Counted from the stretch's first letter, positions 9,161 to 16,840 are shown. The stretch is 62,896 nucleotides of DNA from an uncultured Coriobacteriaceae bacterium (GCA_902777325.1 CACYTH010000011.1:1-62896), one strand, 5' to 3'. A program made the numbers and translations. The notes: generated by a model not told the origin, from the letters alone.

Positions 9161-9313
9161 GTGAGCATCTCCGCCAACCGCGCGGGTCTGCTTTCTTTGG
9201 CCAACATCCTCTCCGACCTCGCGAACGAGGAGCTTGGTGCCCATATCCACCTTGACGAGAACAGCTCCCTCGAGGACGGCTCCGCGGAGCTTGTTATCGA
9301 GAGAGTCGACTAG
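9161..9313 (+). pseudogene. C-terminal fragment resembling an Imm32-type immunity protein
   Basis: The last 50 codons read (V/M)SISANRAGLLSLANILSD, then GAHIHLDENSSLEDGSAELVI. This matches, from memory, the 'S-x-x-G-L-x-S-L-A ... H-x-H-x-D-x-x-S-x-L-E-x-G-S-x-E-L-V-I' pattern of Imm32-like immunity proteins. The upstream part of the open frame (from 8990) has an unrelated Arg/Trp-rich composition, and the continuation of the protein lies in another frame (G-V-Y-V-D-A-A near 9109), so the gene looks frameshifted or 5'-truncated. Immunity genes normally sit beside polymorphic toxin genes; none is visible here. Confidence 0.45.
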
Positions 9314-9551
9314 TTGTGACCCCGATTTGTCCGACCTCATGTTGGCTGGAATTCTAGAGAACTCACAGTAATGTCTTTCCCGGCTTTCTTGGTCGATGCG
9401 GCGCTGGCTTGTTGACGATGCGTTCGTTGACGCTTTCGAGTGTTACCATGCGCCCGCCATGAATTAACGGAGCCACGTCTTCAAGCCAAGGTGTGATTCA
9501 GTGCTCGTGCGCTTGGATTCGACGGTGTCGATGTGCGCGTCTGCCCTCCTT

Positions 9552-9621
9552 GGCCCGACAGCCCGGACTCGACCCCGGAGCGAGGTGCGCACGACGGGAG
9601 GTGGTCGTATGAAGTACTCAG
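9552..9621 (+). repeat. ~70-bp direct repeat, copy 2 (leader of a tiny membrane-peptide ORF)
   Basis: The match to 7020-7090 begins at GGCCCGACAGCCCGGACTCG and ends at ATGAAGTACTCAGA. The few differences include one inserted base and GGAGGTGGTCGT against GGAGACGGTCGC before the ATG. Confidence 0.8.
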
Positions 9622-9686
9622 AGTTTCACAAGTACCTCATCGTGCTCATTCTGATGATGGCCATGTTTGTGGCCGTGGCCAGATAG
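9609..9686 (+). CDS. 25-residue hydrophobic peptide
   Basis: ATG at 9609 with GGGAGG 6 bases upstream. The product begins MKYSEFHKYL, continues with a run of about 14 hydrophobic residues (I-V-L-I-L-M-M-A-M-F-V-A-V-A) and ends in Arg. A single short transmembrane helix with a charged tail, in an ORF this small and followed at once by a strong hairpin (9696-9729), recalls type I toxin peptides or small membrane regulators. No family is recognised. Confidence 0.5.
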   Translation: MKYSEFHKYLIVLILMMAMFVAVAR

Positions 9687-9695
9687 CCACGTAAA

Positions 9696-9729
9696 CGAAT
9701 GCAGCCGCCCTGGCAGACGGCTGCATTCG
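9696..9729 (+). terminator. 12-bp-arm hairpin after the tiny membrane peptide
   Basis: CGAATGCAGCCG and its exact complement around a 10-base loop, 10 bases after the stop codon. The T run is weak. Confidence 0.6.
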
Positions 9730-9865
9730 TGACTTGCATGTTATGAGCCGCAGGAGGGCTTACCACAGACCGCTCCGTGTCTCCCTGTATCCATACAACG
9801 CCCGGCGCACTCGAGCGCCTATGCCCTGTCACAGGGGGTAACCCCCCCATGGCAGGGGCCGCCGG

Positions 9866-11020
9866 CTACTTCTTCTTTTTCAGGGCCGCCGCAACCGACA
9901 TTCCGATGGAGGCGAACATGCACAGGGCGGCAAAGCCCAGAAGGCCCGACATGAGGCAGTTCATGCTGATGAAGGGAGCCTCCGCGTCAAAGATGCGGAA
10001 CACGAGCGAGAGCACAAAGTGCAGCACGGTCTCAAAGAGAGCGGCAAGCGAGAGCGCCACCTCCTCAAAGATGGAGCCCATGGACTGCACCAGCGCGCTG
10101 CCGTTGAGCGTGTCGATGACGGCGTTGCCCGCGTCGAGCGGTATTGCCACGCTCATGTCCGCGCGCGTGACCAGGTAGCAGAAGAACAGCGCCAGATAGC
10201 CGACAACCAGCCCAATAAGGCGCGCCTCGTGCTCCCGTTTGCTGCAGATGACTGCGGCAATCACGGCGTAGGCCATCAGCATGACAAGCACAAGTGCGAT
10301 ACCGCTCGTTACCGGCAGCATGCCAAAGAGCACCAAGGGCACAAAGCCAATGGCGATGGTCGCGGCATCCCACGCCAGCGTCACGCCATTGAAGCTGCTT
10401 GCCTTGCCCTGCTTTGACCGCCTCAGCATGCCGATGAGGCTGCCAACCGCAAAGAGTGCCAGACAACCTACCGAGACCAGGCCCAGTATGCGGAAGGTGT
10501 ACTTGAGGATGTCGGCCACGCCCTCGTTGCCGTAGGAGCTGGCTCCCATGGCGGCCCACCATATGACAAGCTGGGCTCCGGCAAAAACCAGGCCCAACAC
10601 GGGCATCTCGCCCTCGGTGGCAATGAAGGCCGCCGCCGTCAGCATGAACATGCCTGCCAACAGATACGCAAGAAAGGCCAGGTAGCCCAGATCGGAATGG
10701 TCGGTGACGTAGATCATTCCCCAGCACATGCATCCCCAGGCGTACAGGAGAACGGGTATCAGTGCGATTACCGCAAATGCAGCAAATCCCTCGTCGACCG
10801 TCGAGCCAAAGCTCGCCGCGACCGCGCACACCAGAAGGATAAAGACTAGGCACGCGAGCGGCAGCATGAGGGCGTCTCCCATGACCCAGCCCAGCCAGGC
10901 AAAGAGCGCCGCAATGCCAAATATCATTGCGTCGACGATTCCCTCGCCGAGGGCGCCTCCGTCGTCACCCTCCTGCCATGCCAGATAGCCGCCGAACCCG
11001 TCGCTCATGATGTGCCACAT
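9866..11020 (-). CDS. multi-pass membrane protein of unknown function
   Basis: About 384 residues with roughly ten hydrophobic segments spread over the length, short loops, and a C-terminal Lys tail (ALKKKK). The ATG at 11020 has GAGGG 5 bases upstream; an in-frame ATG at 11032 is the alternative. The sequence is Ala/Gly/Leu/Met-rich with no catalytic motif visible. It resembles no transporter family I can name. It is the first of several minus-strand genes separated by the TGACACAC palindromes, two of which lie just upstream (11077-11160). Confidence 0.65.
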   Translation of the reverse strand: MWHIMSDGFGGYLAWQEGDDGGALGEGIVDAMIFGIAALFAWLGWVMGDALMLPLACLVFILLVCAVAASFGSTVDEGFAAFAVIALIPVLLYAWGCMCWGMIYVTDHSDLGYLAFLAYLLAGMFMLTAAAFIATEGEMPVLGLVFAGAQLVIWWAAMGASSYGNEGVADILKYTFRILGLVSVGCLALFAVGSLIGMLRRSKQGKASSFNGVTLAWDAATIAIGFVPLVLFGMLPVTSGIALVLVMLMAYAVIAAVICSKREHEARLIGLVVGYLALFFCYLVTRADMSVAIPLDAGNAVIDTLNGSALVQSMGSIFEEVALSLAALFETVLHFVLSLVFRIFDAEAPFISMNCLMSGLLGFAALCMFASIGMSVAAALKKKK

Positions 11021-11076
11021 AGCTGCCCTCATTTCTTATGCATGCAGCTCATTATTCGCCCGCAGCTAAGTGTACA

Positions 11077-11160
11077 TGACACACAAACTCCGTGGGAGTT
11101 AGTGTGTCATGCGCCTGCACTACCGAGTGACACACAAACTCCCACGGAGCTAGTGTGTCA
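11077..11160. repeat. inverted pair of 33-bp TGACACAC palindromes (REPIN-like)
   Basis: Copies at 11077-11109 (centre CTCCGTGGGAG) and 11128-11160 (centre CTCCCACGGAG) face each other across 18 bases. Each starts TGACACAC and ends GTGTGTCA. The second copy overlaps the 3' end of the RAYT gene, supplying its TGA stop at 11158-11160. Confidence 0.9.
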
Positions 11161-11904
11161 CTTCGTTCGGAGGATTCGCGAGACGGTGGCATTGCCGATG
11201 CCAAACACGCGCGCAATCATTCTTGCAGATGCTCCCGTGTTGCTCAGATCTCGGATGAGTTCGTTTCTCCGTGCGGGTGGCAGGGTGCGCAGCTCAGCGG
11301 AGGATGAGAGCTGGGCGAGTTCCAGTGCGGCAGAAAGGAGCTGCGCATCCCCGTCGTCCATGGATCTGTTCCTTTTTACGACGTCTTTCGGCGATCCTTG
11401 GTAAGCATCAAACGCCTCAAAACTACCGAACATGCCGAGGACGGTGCTGGTATCGACCACCCAGTGCTTGCCTGCGTATTCCTGATAACTGCTCCAGCGA
11501 TATTCGCGCATGGAAGCCATCTCCGCAGCCTCGGGATTCATGTGGATGTAGTACACCGTTGCAATGAGCTGCTCCTCGGTGAGGATGGGCTTGCTCCAGA
11601 AGTTTCCCTGGAAAAGGGTCCCCGCGCGCTCCGTTTTGGCATTGAAGTATCGCGAGTAGCGGCTATCGATGTGGAACATGAAGGAGGGTAGAGCGCTGGG
11701 GTCATCGGCGCAGTCCAACAGAAGGTGGACGTGGTCGGTCATCAGCACCCACGCGATGACGGTGGCCCCCGTCACGTTGTGCGCCTCCTTGAGAAAATGC
11801 AGATAGCGCCTTCGGTCGGAGTCGTCCTCAAAGAGCGCAATCTGACCGGCGCTTCGCGTTGTAACGTGATAGTAGCCCGTCTCGCTGACTGTCCTCCGAG
11901 CCAT
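11158..11904 (-). CDS. REP-associated tyrosine transposase (RAYT, Y1/TnpA_REP family)
   Basis: A 248-residue protein. Near the N-terminus Y-Y-H-V-T-T-R-S is followed by the HUH motif D-H-V-H-L-L-L (about residues 57-63). V-Y-Y-I-H-M-N-P near residue 123 carries the candidate nucleophilic tyrosine. The C-terminus (about 205-248, ARMIARVFGIGNATVSRILR) is a helix-turn-helix likely to contact DNA. RAYTs are single-copy, vertically inherited relatives of IS200/IS605 transposases that are linked to REP palindromes and thought to mobilise them. Here the gene is flanked by, and its stop codon lies inside, the TGACACAC palindrome family. The start has a GGGGGAG site. Confidence 0.9.
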   Translation of the reverse strand: MARRTVSETGYYHVTTRSAGQIALFEDDSDRRRYLHFLKEAHNVTGATVIAWVLMTDHVHLLLDCADDPSALPSFMFHIDSRYSRYFNAKTERAGTLFQGNFWSKPILTEEQLIATVYYIHMNPEAAEMASMREYRWSSYQEYAGKHWVVDTSTVLGMFGSFEAFDAYQGSPKDVVKRNRSMDDGDAQLLSAALELAQLSSSAELRTLPPARRNELIRDLSNTGASARMIARVFGIGNATVSRILRTK

Positions 11905-11962
11905 AAACTCCCCCTTTAACTTTGCGGTGGGGACAGCCTATCACGTAATGCCACCTGTTGGG

Positions 11963-11995
11963 TGACACACTTGCTCCGTGGGAGTTTTTGTGTCA
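11963..11995. repeat. 33-bp TGACACAC palindrome
   Basis: Orientation with centre CTCCGTGGGAG. It overlaps the 3' end of the flavin oxidoreductase gene: the GTGTCA end supplies that gene's TGA stop (minus strand, 11993-11995). Confidence 0.9.
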
Positions 11996-12649
11996 TGCCC
12001 AGGGGTTGGTAACGAGCTCTGCGCCTTGCTCCTCGGCCATCTCGCGCTCGAGGGGGAAGGTGTTCTCGTGACGATACCGCCGCTGTTCGGCATCGAACAT
12101 GTCCCAGTCGTAGCGGCTGTAGTCGCTCACCTGCAGGGTGGAGCCGCACACGAGGGGGCGTGCCGGCCCAATCGCATGGCCGATGGACATGAGCTTGGAC
12201 TGAAGCATGTGCGCGTAGAAGCCGCCCTCTTGGTAGGAGCCGTCCGGGGCGTTGCTCGTCATGATAAAGAGTACGGGCGTGGAGGGCTCGCGATACCAGC
12301 GGGGGTCCTTCTTGTAGGTGAGGTTCTGGAAAATGACGCGCTCCATGAGGCAGCGCAGGCCGGCTGACACGTCACCCAGATAGTTGGGTGTGCCGATGAT
12401 GACCCCGTCGGCCTCGCGGATGGCATCGATGACGGGGGTCAGCCCGTCGGGGTAAACGCATCGGCCTGCGGTCTCACCGCGTTTGCAGGCGAAGCACGAG
12501 CGACAACCCATGAAGGGATCGAGCTGGTACAGGTCAAAGACCTGGGTCTCCGCACCTGCGCCTTTGGCGCCGCGGGCGGCGTCGCGTACGAGGGTGGCGG
12601 TATTCCAGGTGGTTCGCGGGCTTGCGTTGATGGCGACGATTCGGGTCAT
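11993..12649 (-). CDS. NAD(P)H-dependent flavin oxidoreductase with iron-sulfur flavoprotein cysteine motif
   Basis: A 218-residue flavodoxin-fold protein. It opens with R-I-V-A-I-N-A-S-P-R, the FMN-phosphate loop of the NADPH-dependent FMN reductase family. A compact cysteine cluster C-x2-C-x2-C-x8-C (residues about 50-65) is like that of iron-sulfur flavoproteins (Isf), and G-T-P-N-Y-L-G-D-V-S shapes the flavin pocket. The ATG at 12649 has AGGAGC in front; the longer open frame upstream runs through a repeat and is not coding. It probably passes electrons from ferredoxin or NAD(P)H to small acceptors in the cytoplasm. The next gene upstream is another flavin reductase. Confidence 0.82.
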   Translation of the reverse strand: MTRIVAINASPRTTWNTATLVRDAARGAKGAGAETQVFDLYQLDPFMGCRSCFACKRGETAGRCVYPDGLTPVIDAIREADGVIIGTPNYLGDVSAGLRCLMERVIFQNLTYKKDPRWYREPSTPVLFIMTSNAPDGSYQEGGFYAHMLQSKLMSIGHAIGPARPLVCGSTLQVSDYSRYDWDMFDAEQRRYRHENTFPLEREMAEEQGAELVTNPWA

Positions 12650-12668
12650 GGGGGCTCCTTGTGGCACG

Positions 12669-12701
12669 TGACACATTTTCTCCGTGGGAGTTAGTGTGTC
12701 A
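12669..12701. repeat. 33-bp TGACACAC palindrome
   Basis: Starts TGACACAT and ends GTGTGTCA, centre CTCCGTGGGAG. It overlaps the last codons of the nitroreductase gene, whose C-terminal V-T-H and TAA stop are written by the repeat. Confidence 0.88.
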
Positions 12702-13440
12702 CATCCTCGAAGGGGAACCCGTCGAGCCAGACCTTGGCCGAGCGGGTCATCTCGCGTGAGAAGTCGCTGTTCCACTTTCGGTCGCAGAATGCGGCGATCG
12801 ACTCCTTGCCGCCCCTGAGCTTGTTGTCAATGGCCTTGAGCAGCTCGCCTTCCGGCGTGTCGCGATAGCCATCTACGCACACCACCGTGTCGAGGTCGAA
12901 GCGCCTTGGCTTCTGGCGCCGGAGTTGCTGTTTGGTCGGGTGTCCCATCACGAGCATGCATGCAGGCATGACATGGTCTGGCAGCGCGAGTATCTCGCGT
13001 TGGGTCTCGGCGTTCTCGATGATGTCTCCGATGTAGCACGATCCGATGCCGAGAGCCTGCGCAGCCACCACGGCGTTCTGGGCGGCGATCGTGGCGTCGA
13101 CGCACGCGAGCAGGGCATCGCCCACGCCTGGGTTGCGGGGCTCGCAGCCTTGCGCGGCGGAGAAGGCACGATGCCAGCGGCGCACGTCCGCGCAGAACAC
13201 GAGCACGAGCGGTGCCTGCGCGATGAAGGGCTGGTGGTCGCAACTCTCGGCAAGGGCTTTGCGCTTGTCGGGGTCTCGCACCACGATGATGGTGTAGAGC
13301 TGCTGGTTTCCTGCGGTGGGAGCCTGGCAGGCTGCTTCGAGGATGATGCGCTCATCCTCAGCGGAGATGAGCTCGTCGGTGAACGCGCGCACTGACACGC
13401 GCGCTCGGAGGCTCTCGATGATGATGTCGCTTGCGTTCAT
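12691..13440 (-). CDS. nitroreductase family protein
   Basis: A 249-residue protein starting MNASDIIIESLRARVSVRAF, the typical R-R-S-V-R-x-F FMN-phosphate-binding start of NfsA/NfsB-type nitroreductases. A-P-T-A-G-N-Q-Q-L (about residue 40) follows, then G-I-G-S-C-Y-I-G-D-I near 130. It reduces nitro-compounds, quinones or flavins with NAD(P)H as an FMN dimer; the physiological substrate cannot be read from the sequence. The ATG at 13440 is chosen because homology starts there; upstream codons come from a palindromic repeat. The last residues (V-T-H) and the stop are also repeat sequence, so a palindrome has replaced the native terminus. Confidence 0.85.
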   Translation of the reverse strand: MNASDIIIESLRARVSVRAFTDELISAEDERIILEAACQAPTAGNQQLYTIIVVRDPDKRKALAESCDHQPFIAQAPLVLVFCADVRRWHRAFSAAQGCEPRNPGVGDALLACVDATIAAQNAVVAAQALGIGSCYIGDIIENAETQREILALPDHVMPACMLVMGHPTKQQLRRQKPRRFDLDTVVCVDGYRDTPEGELLKAIDNKLRGGKESIAAFCDRKWNSDFSREMTRSAKVWLDGFPFEDVTH

Positions 13441-13466
13441 GGCGGGCGGCCCCCTAACGGTACGAG

Positions 13467-13559
13467 TGACACACAAACTCCCACGGAGCAAGTGTGTCAT
13501 GAGAAAGGTGACACACCAACTCCCACGGAGCTAGTGTGTCACACGGAGCTAGTGTGTCA
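13467..13559. repeat. two tandem 33-bp TGACACAC palindromes plus an 18-bp partial copy
   Basis: Copies at 13467-13499 and 13509-13541 have the same orientation (centre CTCCCACGGAG). The right half alone, CACGGAGCTAGTGTGTCA, is repeated at 13542-13559. They lie between the nitroreductase and symporter genes, just after the latter's stop. Confidence 0.9.
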
Positions 13560-13567
13560 CCTTTGGG

Positions 13568-15061
13568 TTAGACTTCGCGGGCGCTGAGGGGCGCGTCGAG
13601 CTCAAAGGGCACCGACGGCGTAAACGCGGAGACAACGGGCACGATCACCAGCGAGAGCAGCATGGCGATGGCGCCGCAGTTGACGGGGCTCGCGATAAAC
13701 CCGATGAACATGTTTGCCGTGGTCAAGCCCACGCCGCAGATGAAGCTCGCCCACACGGCCGCGCGGGACACGCGCGCGCTGTAGAGGCCCCAGATGAACG
13801 GCCCAAGGAAGGCGCCGGCAAGCGCGCCCCAGGAGATGCCCATCAGCTGGGCGATAAAGTTGACCGGTGAGGTGTACTGCCAGAGCGCGATGGCGGCGGA
13901 AAGCACCACAAACGCCACGAGCAGACCGCGCATCCAAAGCAGCTGCTGCTTGTCATCCATGTCCTTGACCAGGCGGCCCTTGATGAGGTCGATGGTAAGG
14001 GTAGAGGACGAGGTCAGCACAAGCGAGGAGAGCGTGGACATGCTGGCGGAGAGCACCAGCACGATGACCAGGCCAATCAGCAGGTTGGGCAGGGTGGAGA
14101 GCATGGAGGGCACGATCGAGTCGTAAACGGGGGCGCCGGTCTCGGGGTTAAAGGTAACCTGGTCGGCGTAGAGGCGTCCAAAACCACCGAGAAAGTAGCT
14201 GCCGCCGGCCACGATCACGGCGAAAAAGGTGGAGATGATGGCACCCTGCTTGACGGCCTCGTCGCTCTTGATGGCGTAGAACTTGCCCACCATCTGCGGC
14301 AGGCCCCAGGTTCCGAGCGACGTGAGGATGACCACGCCCAGAAGGTTCAGCGGGTCGGGACCAAAGAAGCCGGCGAGCGCGCCCTGCATCTCGGAACCCT
14401 CGACGGGAATCTGTGACAGCGAGGTGATGGCCTGGATGAAGCCGCCGTTGTTGACGAGCACCGCGGCGATGATGGCAACGATGCCGATGAGCATGACCAT
14501 GCCCTGCACGAAGTCGTTGACGACGGTGGCCATATATCCGCCAAGCACTACATAGATGCAGGTCACGATGGCCATGCCAATGATGCACACGGTGTAGTCG
14601 ATGCCAAACGCCATCTCGAACAGGCGCGACAGCCCGTTGTAGACAGAGGCGGTGTAGGGGATGAGAAAGACAAAGATGATGGCCGCCGACGCCACGCGCA
14701 GCGCCTCGCTGTCGTAGCGCGAGCCAAAGAACTGCGGCATGGTGGTGGAGCCCAGGCGATGGGTCATCCGGCGCGTGCGCAGGCCAAGCACCACCCACGC
14801 AAGCAGGCTGCCCACAAAGGCGTTGCCAATGCCGATCCACGTTGCGGAGATGCCGTACTTCCAGCCGAACTGGCCCGCATAGCCCACAAAGATGACAGCT
14901 GAGAAGTAGCTGGTGCCATAGGCAAAGGCGGAGAGCCACGGTCCGACGTTGCGGCCGCCGAGGACAAAGCCCTCGACGCTGCCCGCGGACCCGCGGGTCT
15001 TGAGGCCGATCGCGACCACCGCCGCGATAAAGACGAGCATCATGAGAATCTTGGCTAGCAT
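13568..15061 (-). CDS. sodium:solute symporter (SSS family)
   Basis: A 497-residue membrane protein with about 13 hydrophobic segments. Features of the SSS family are the N-terminal G-F-V-L-G-G-R-N-V-G-P-W-L-S-A-F-A-Y-G-T-S-Y-F-S segment, W-x-G-I-G-N-A near residue 77, and Y-V-V-L-G-G-Y-M-A-T-V-V-N-D near 180. SSS carriers (PutP, PanF, sialic-acid SiaT) import an organic solute with sodium; the substrate is not predictable here. The length is normal for the family. The ATG at 15061 has AGGAAC upstream. No obvious catabolic partner lies next to it; neighbours are oxidoreductases separated by palindromes. Confidence 0.88.
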   Translation of the reverse strand: MLAKILMMLVFIAAVVAIGLKTRGSAGSVEGFVLGGRNVGPWLSAFAYGTSYFSAVIFVGYAGQFGWKYGISATWIGIGNAFVGSLLAWVVLGLRTRRMTHRLGSTTMPQFFGSRYDSEALRVASAAIIFVFLIPYTASVYNGLSRLFEMAFGIDYTVCIIGMAIVTCIYVVLGGYMATVVNDFVQGMVMLIGIVAIIAAVLVNNGGFIQAITSLSQIPVEGSEMQGALAGFFGPDPLNLLGVVILTSLGTWGLPQMVGKFYAIKSDEAVKQGAIISTFFAVIVAGGSYFLGGFGRLYADQVTFNPETGAPVYDSIVPSMLSTLPNLLIGLVIVLVLSASMSTLSSLVLTSSSTLTIDLIKGRLVKDMDDKQQLLWMRGLLVAFVVLSAAIALWQYTSPVNFIAQLMGISWGALAGAFLGPFIWGLYSARVSRAAVWASFICGVGLTTANMFIGFIASPVNCGAIAMLLSLVIVPVVSAFTPSVPFELDAPLSAREV

Positions 15062-15216
15062 GAGGTTCCTTTCTGACTGGTGAAATTGGTAGACCAGCTG
15101 CTCCCATTCAGAAGCACGCTCGCGATACTACCGTGTGTCGTCAGAAAGCACGTGCACAATCTGTAACACGTCTCAGCCTTGTAATATGAAATGCCGAGAG
15201 AGGCATAAACAGTCGG

Positions 15217-15291
15217 TGACACACTTGCTCCGTGGGAGTTGGTGTGTCATATGCCATGTGACACACCAACTCCCACGGAGCAAGTGTGTCA
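15217..15291. repeat. inverted pair of 33-bp TGACACAC palindromes (REPIN-like)
   Basis: Copies at 15217-15249 (centre CTCCGTGGGAG) and 15259-15291 (centre CTCCCACGGAG) face each other across 9 bases, directly before the DUF1810 gene. Confidence 0.9.
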
Positions 15292-15309
15292 CGCAGCGGA
15301 GGTGGAGCC

Positions 15310-15744
15310 ATGGACAATGCGGGCGTCGAGCGCTTTGTGCAGGCGCAGAGCGGTGGCGTATACGAGCGGGCGCTGGCGGAGATACGCTCCGGGTGCAAGC
15401 GCAGTCATTGGATCTGGTACGTGTTTCCGCAGGCACGGGGTCTGGGTAACAGTGAGTTTGCCACGTACTACGGCATCGCCTCGGCGGAGGAGCTGGCAGC
15501 CTATGTGGCACATCCCGTGCTCATGCCACGTCTGCGCGAGATAACCCAGGCGCTGCTGGACCTCGACGAGACAGACCCTGAGCACATCGTAAGCTGGATC
15601 GACGCCAAAAAGCTCCGCTCGTGCATGACCCTGTTTGGCGACGCGACGGGGGAGAGTGTCTTTGAGCAGGTGCTTGAGCGCTACTACCACGGCAGAGCGG
15701 ACCAGCGTACGCGTGAGATCGTCGCGATTTGGGATACACGGTAG
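15310..15744 (+). CDS. DUF1810 family protein
   Basis: A 144-residue protein. R-F-V-Q-A-Q, then S-H-W-I-W-Y-V-F-P-Q and the C-terminal D-A-K-K-L-R-S-C-M-T-L-F motif are the hallmarks of DUF1810 (older name 'calpastatin'). The molecular function is unknown. The ATG at 15310 has GGTGGAG in front; the open frame extends 8 codons further into the flanking palindrome. Length is normal for the family. It is convergent with the lipase-like gene, with only 16 bases between the stops. Confidence 0.88.
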   Translation: MDNAGVERFVQAQSGGVYERALAEIRSGCKRSHWIWYVFPQARGLGNSEFATYYGIASAEELAAYVAHPVLMPRLREITQALLDLDETDPEHIVSWIDAKKLRSCMTLFGDATGESVFEQVLERYYHGRADQRTREIVAIWDTR

Positions 15745-15760
15745 CCGCCGCCGGCGTCGC

Positions 15761-16840
15761 TCAGCTGAGCCCTACCAATATCTCGCGCAGGTCGTCAAAG
15801 AACGGCTGCGGGTTGCGCTTCTTGATAAAGCCACCCTGGAAGAATCCGTGGTCGGTGTGAAGGTCCGGCATCACGTTCCACACTCCGCGCTCAATGCTGT
15901 TGCGGTCGAACTCCTTCCGTGGTGCCCCAAAGGGCGCTCGGGCAGAGATGGTATTGACCAAGCCATCATTGGCGTGCCACTCGTCGCCAACTGTGCATCC
16001 CGCGGCGGTCGTGCCGCTGTAGCAGCCCATGAGCGTGCTCGTTTTCACAAAGAGCGGGTCAAGGCTCTTGCGGTCAGGCACGCGTGAGCCATCCTTGCCG
16101 GGCTTTGTCGCGTCACAAGCAACTGAGAGGTAGTAGACATGGGGAAGCGTCGAGATGCGCCCGTTGAGGGCCTGGGCATTGTCCAACACCATGTCAAGGC
16201 TCGCCCAGTCACGCGGGTCGCGGTCGTCGGTGCGTATCCTGGTATGCCGCTTGAGGATCCAGTCCCAAAGCCGAGCCGCAAGCGGCACCTTCACGCGCCT
16301 GGCGTCAAAGGACGGATCCTGCGTCAGGTCGTAGGCAGTCGTCCCATTGGTTGGCGCGGCTAGGGTCACGATCGCAAGAATGCGCTGGTCAAGACCACCG
16401 ACAAAGAGGGGCGAGAGGGTCTTGGGCTCGGTTGTCTCGCGCTCCTCCGCGCTGCCGTGCGCCAGCAGCTCCCCAAACAGGCGGATGGTCGCGCCGCCAA
16501 AGGAGTGGCCGATAAGCACCAGGCGTGTGTCGTCGTCCCATGAGGGGATGAGCGGACACCCCGTATAGTCGCGTCCGTAGCGGGCATGATGGAACTTCTC
16601 GCTGTGAGCGGCACCGTAGTCGGTGAGGGTTCCGGCAATCTGGGCGTAGAGCTCGCAGGCGCGGTCCCAGGCACTGCCTTGTGGGCTCACGCTTGCCGCG
16701 TACGCCTCAAGTCCGCATGCGCGCCAGCGCGCGGCAACGTCTCCCGAGGCCCCGCCCCAGTAGGGCTTCTTCTCGTACTGCTCGTCGTAGCTGCCCCAGC
16801 CGTTGAGTCCGTGGCAAAAGACGTAGGTCACCTGGCCCAT
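15761..16840 (-). CDS. lipase-like alpha/beta hydrolase (family I.5-like), no signal peptide
   Basis: A 359-residue protein. V-F-C-H-G-L-N-G-W near the start forms the oxyanion region, G-H-S-F-G-G (about residue 112) the nucleophile elbow, W-H-A-N-D-G-L-V-N-T-I-S (about 300) the catalytic-Asp region, and H-T-D-H-G-F-F (about 333) the probable catalytic His. The N-D-G-L-V-N and D-H patterns match the zinc-containing I.5 lipases of Geobacillus/Staphylococcus. Those enzymes are secreted, but neither this start nor the longer open frame to 16993 encodes a signal peptide. The ATG at 16840 is chosen because homology begins at M-G-Q-V-T-Y-V-F-C-H-G. The substrate is unknown; triacylglycerol or ester hydrolysis is likely. 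Confidence 0.78.
   Translation of the reverse strand: MGQVTYVFCHGLNGWGSYDEQYEKKPYWGGASGDVAARWRACGLEAYAASVSPQGSAWDRACELYAQIAGTLTDYGAAHSEKFHHARYGRDYTGCPLIPSWDDDTRLVLIGHSFGGATIRLFGELLAHGSAEERETTEPKTLSPLFVGGLDQRILAIVTLAAPTNGTTAYDLTQDPSFDARRVKVPLAARLWDWILKRHTRIRTDDRDPRDWASLDMVLDNAQALNGRISTLPHVYYLSVACDATKPGKDGSRVPDRKSLDPLFVKTSTLMGCYSGTTAAGCTVGDEWHANDGLVNTISARAPFGAPRKEFDRNSIERGVWNVMPDLHTDHGFFQGGFIKKRNPQPFFDDLREILVGLS

Noticed and set aside
11077..13559. Phage attachment site or CRISPR repeats for the TGACACAC elements
   Set aside because: The spacing is irregular, the copies are palindromic and lie at gene ends, and a RAYT gene is adjacent, so a REP family explains them better.
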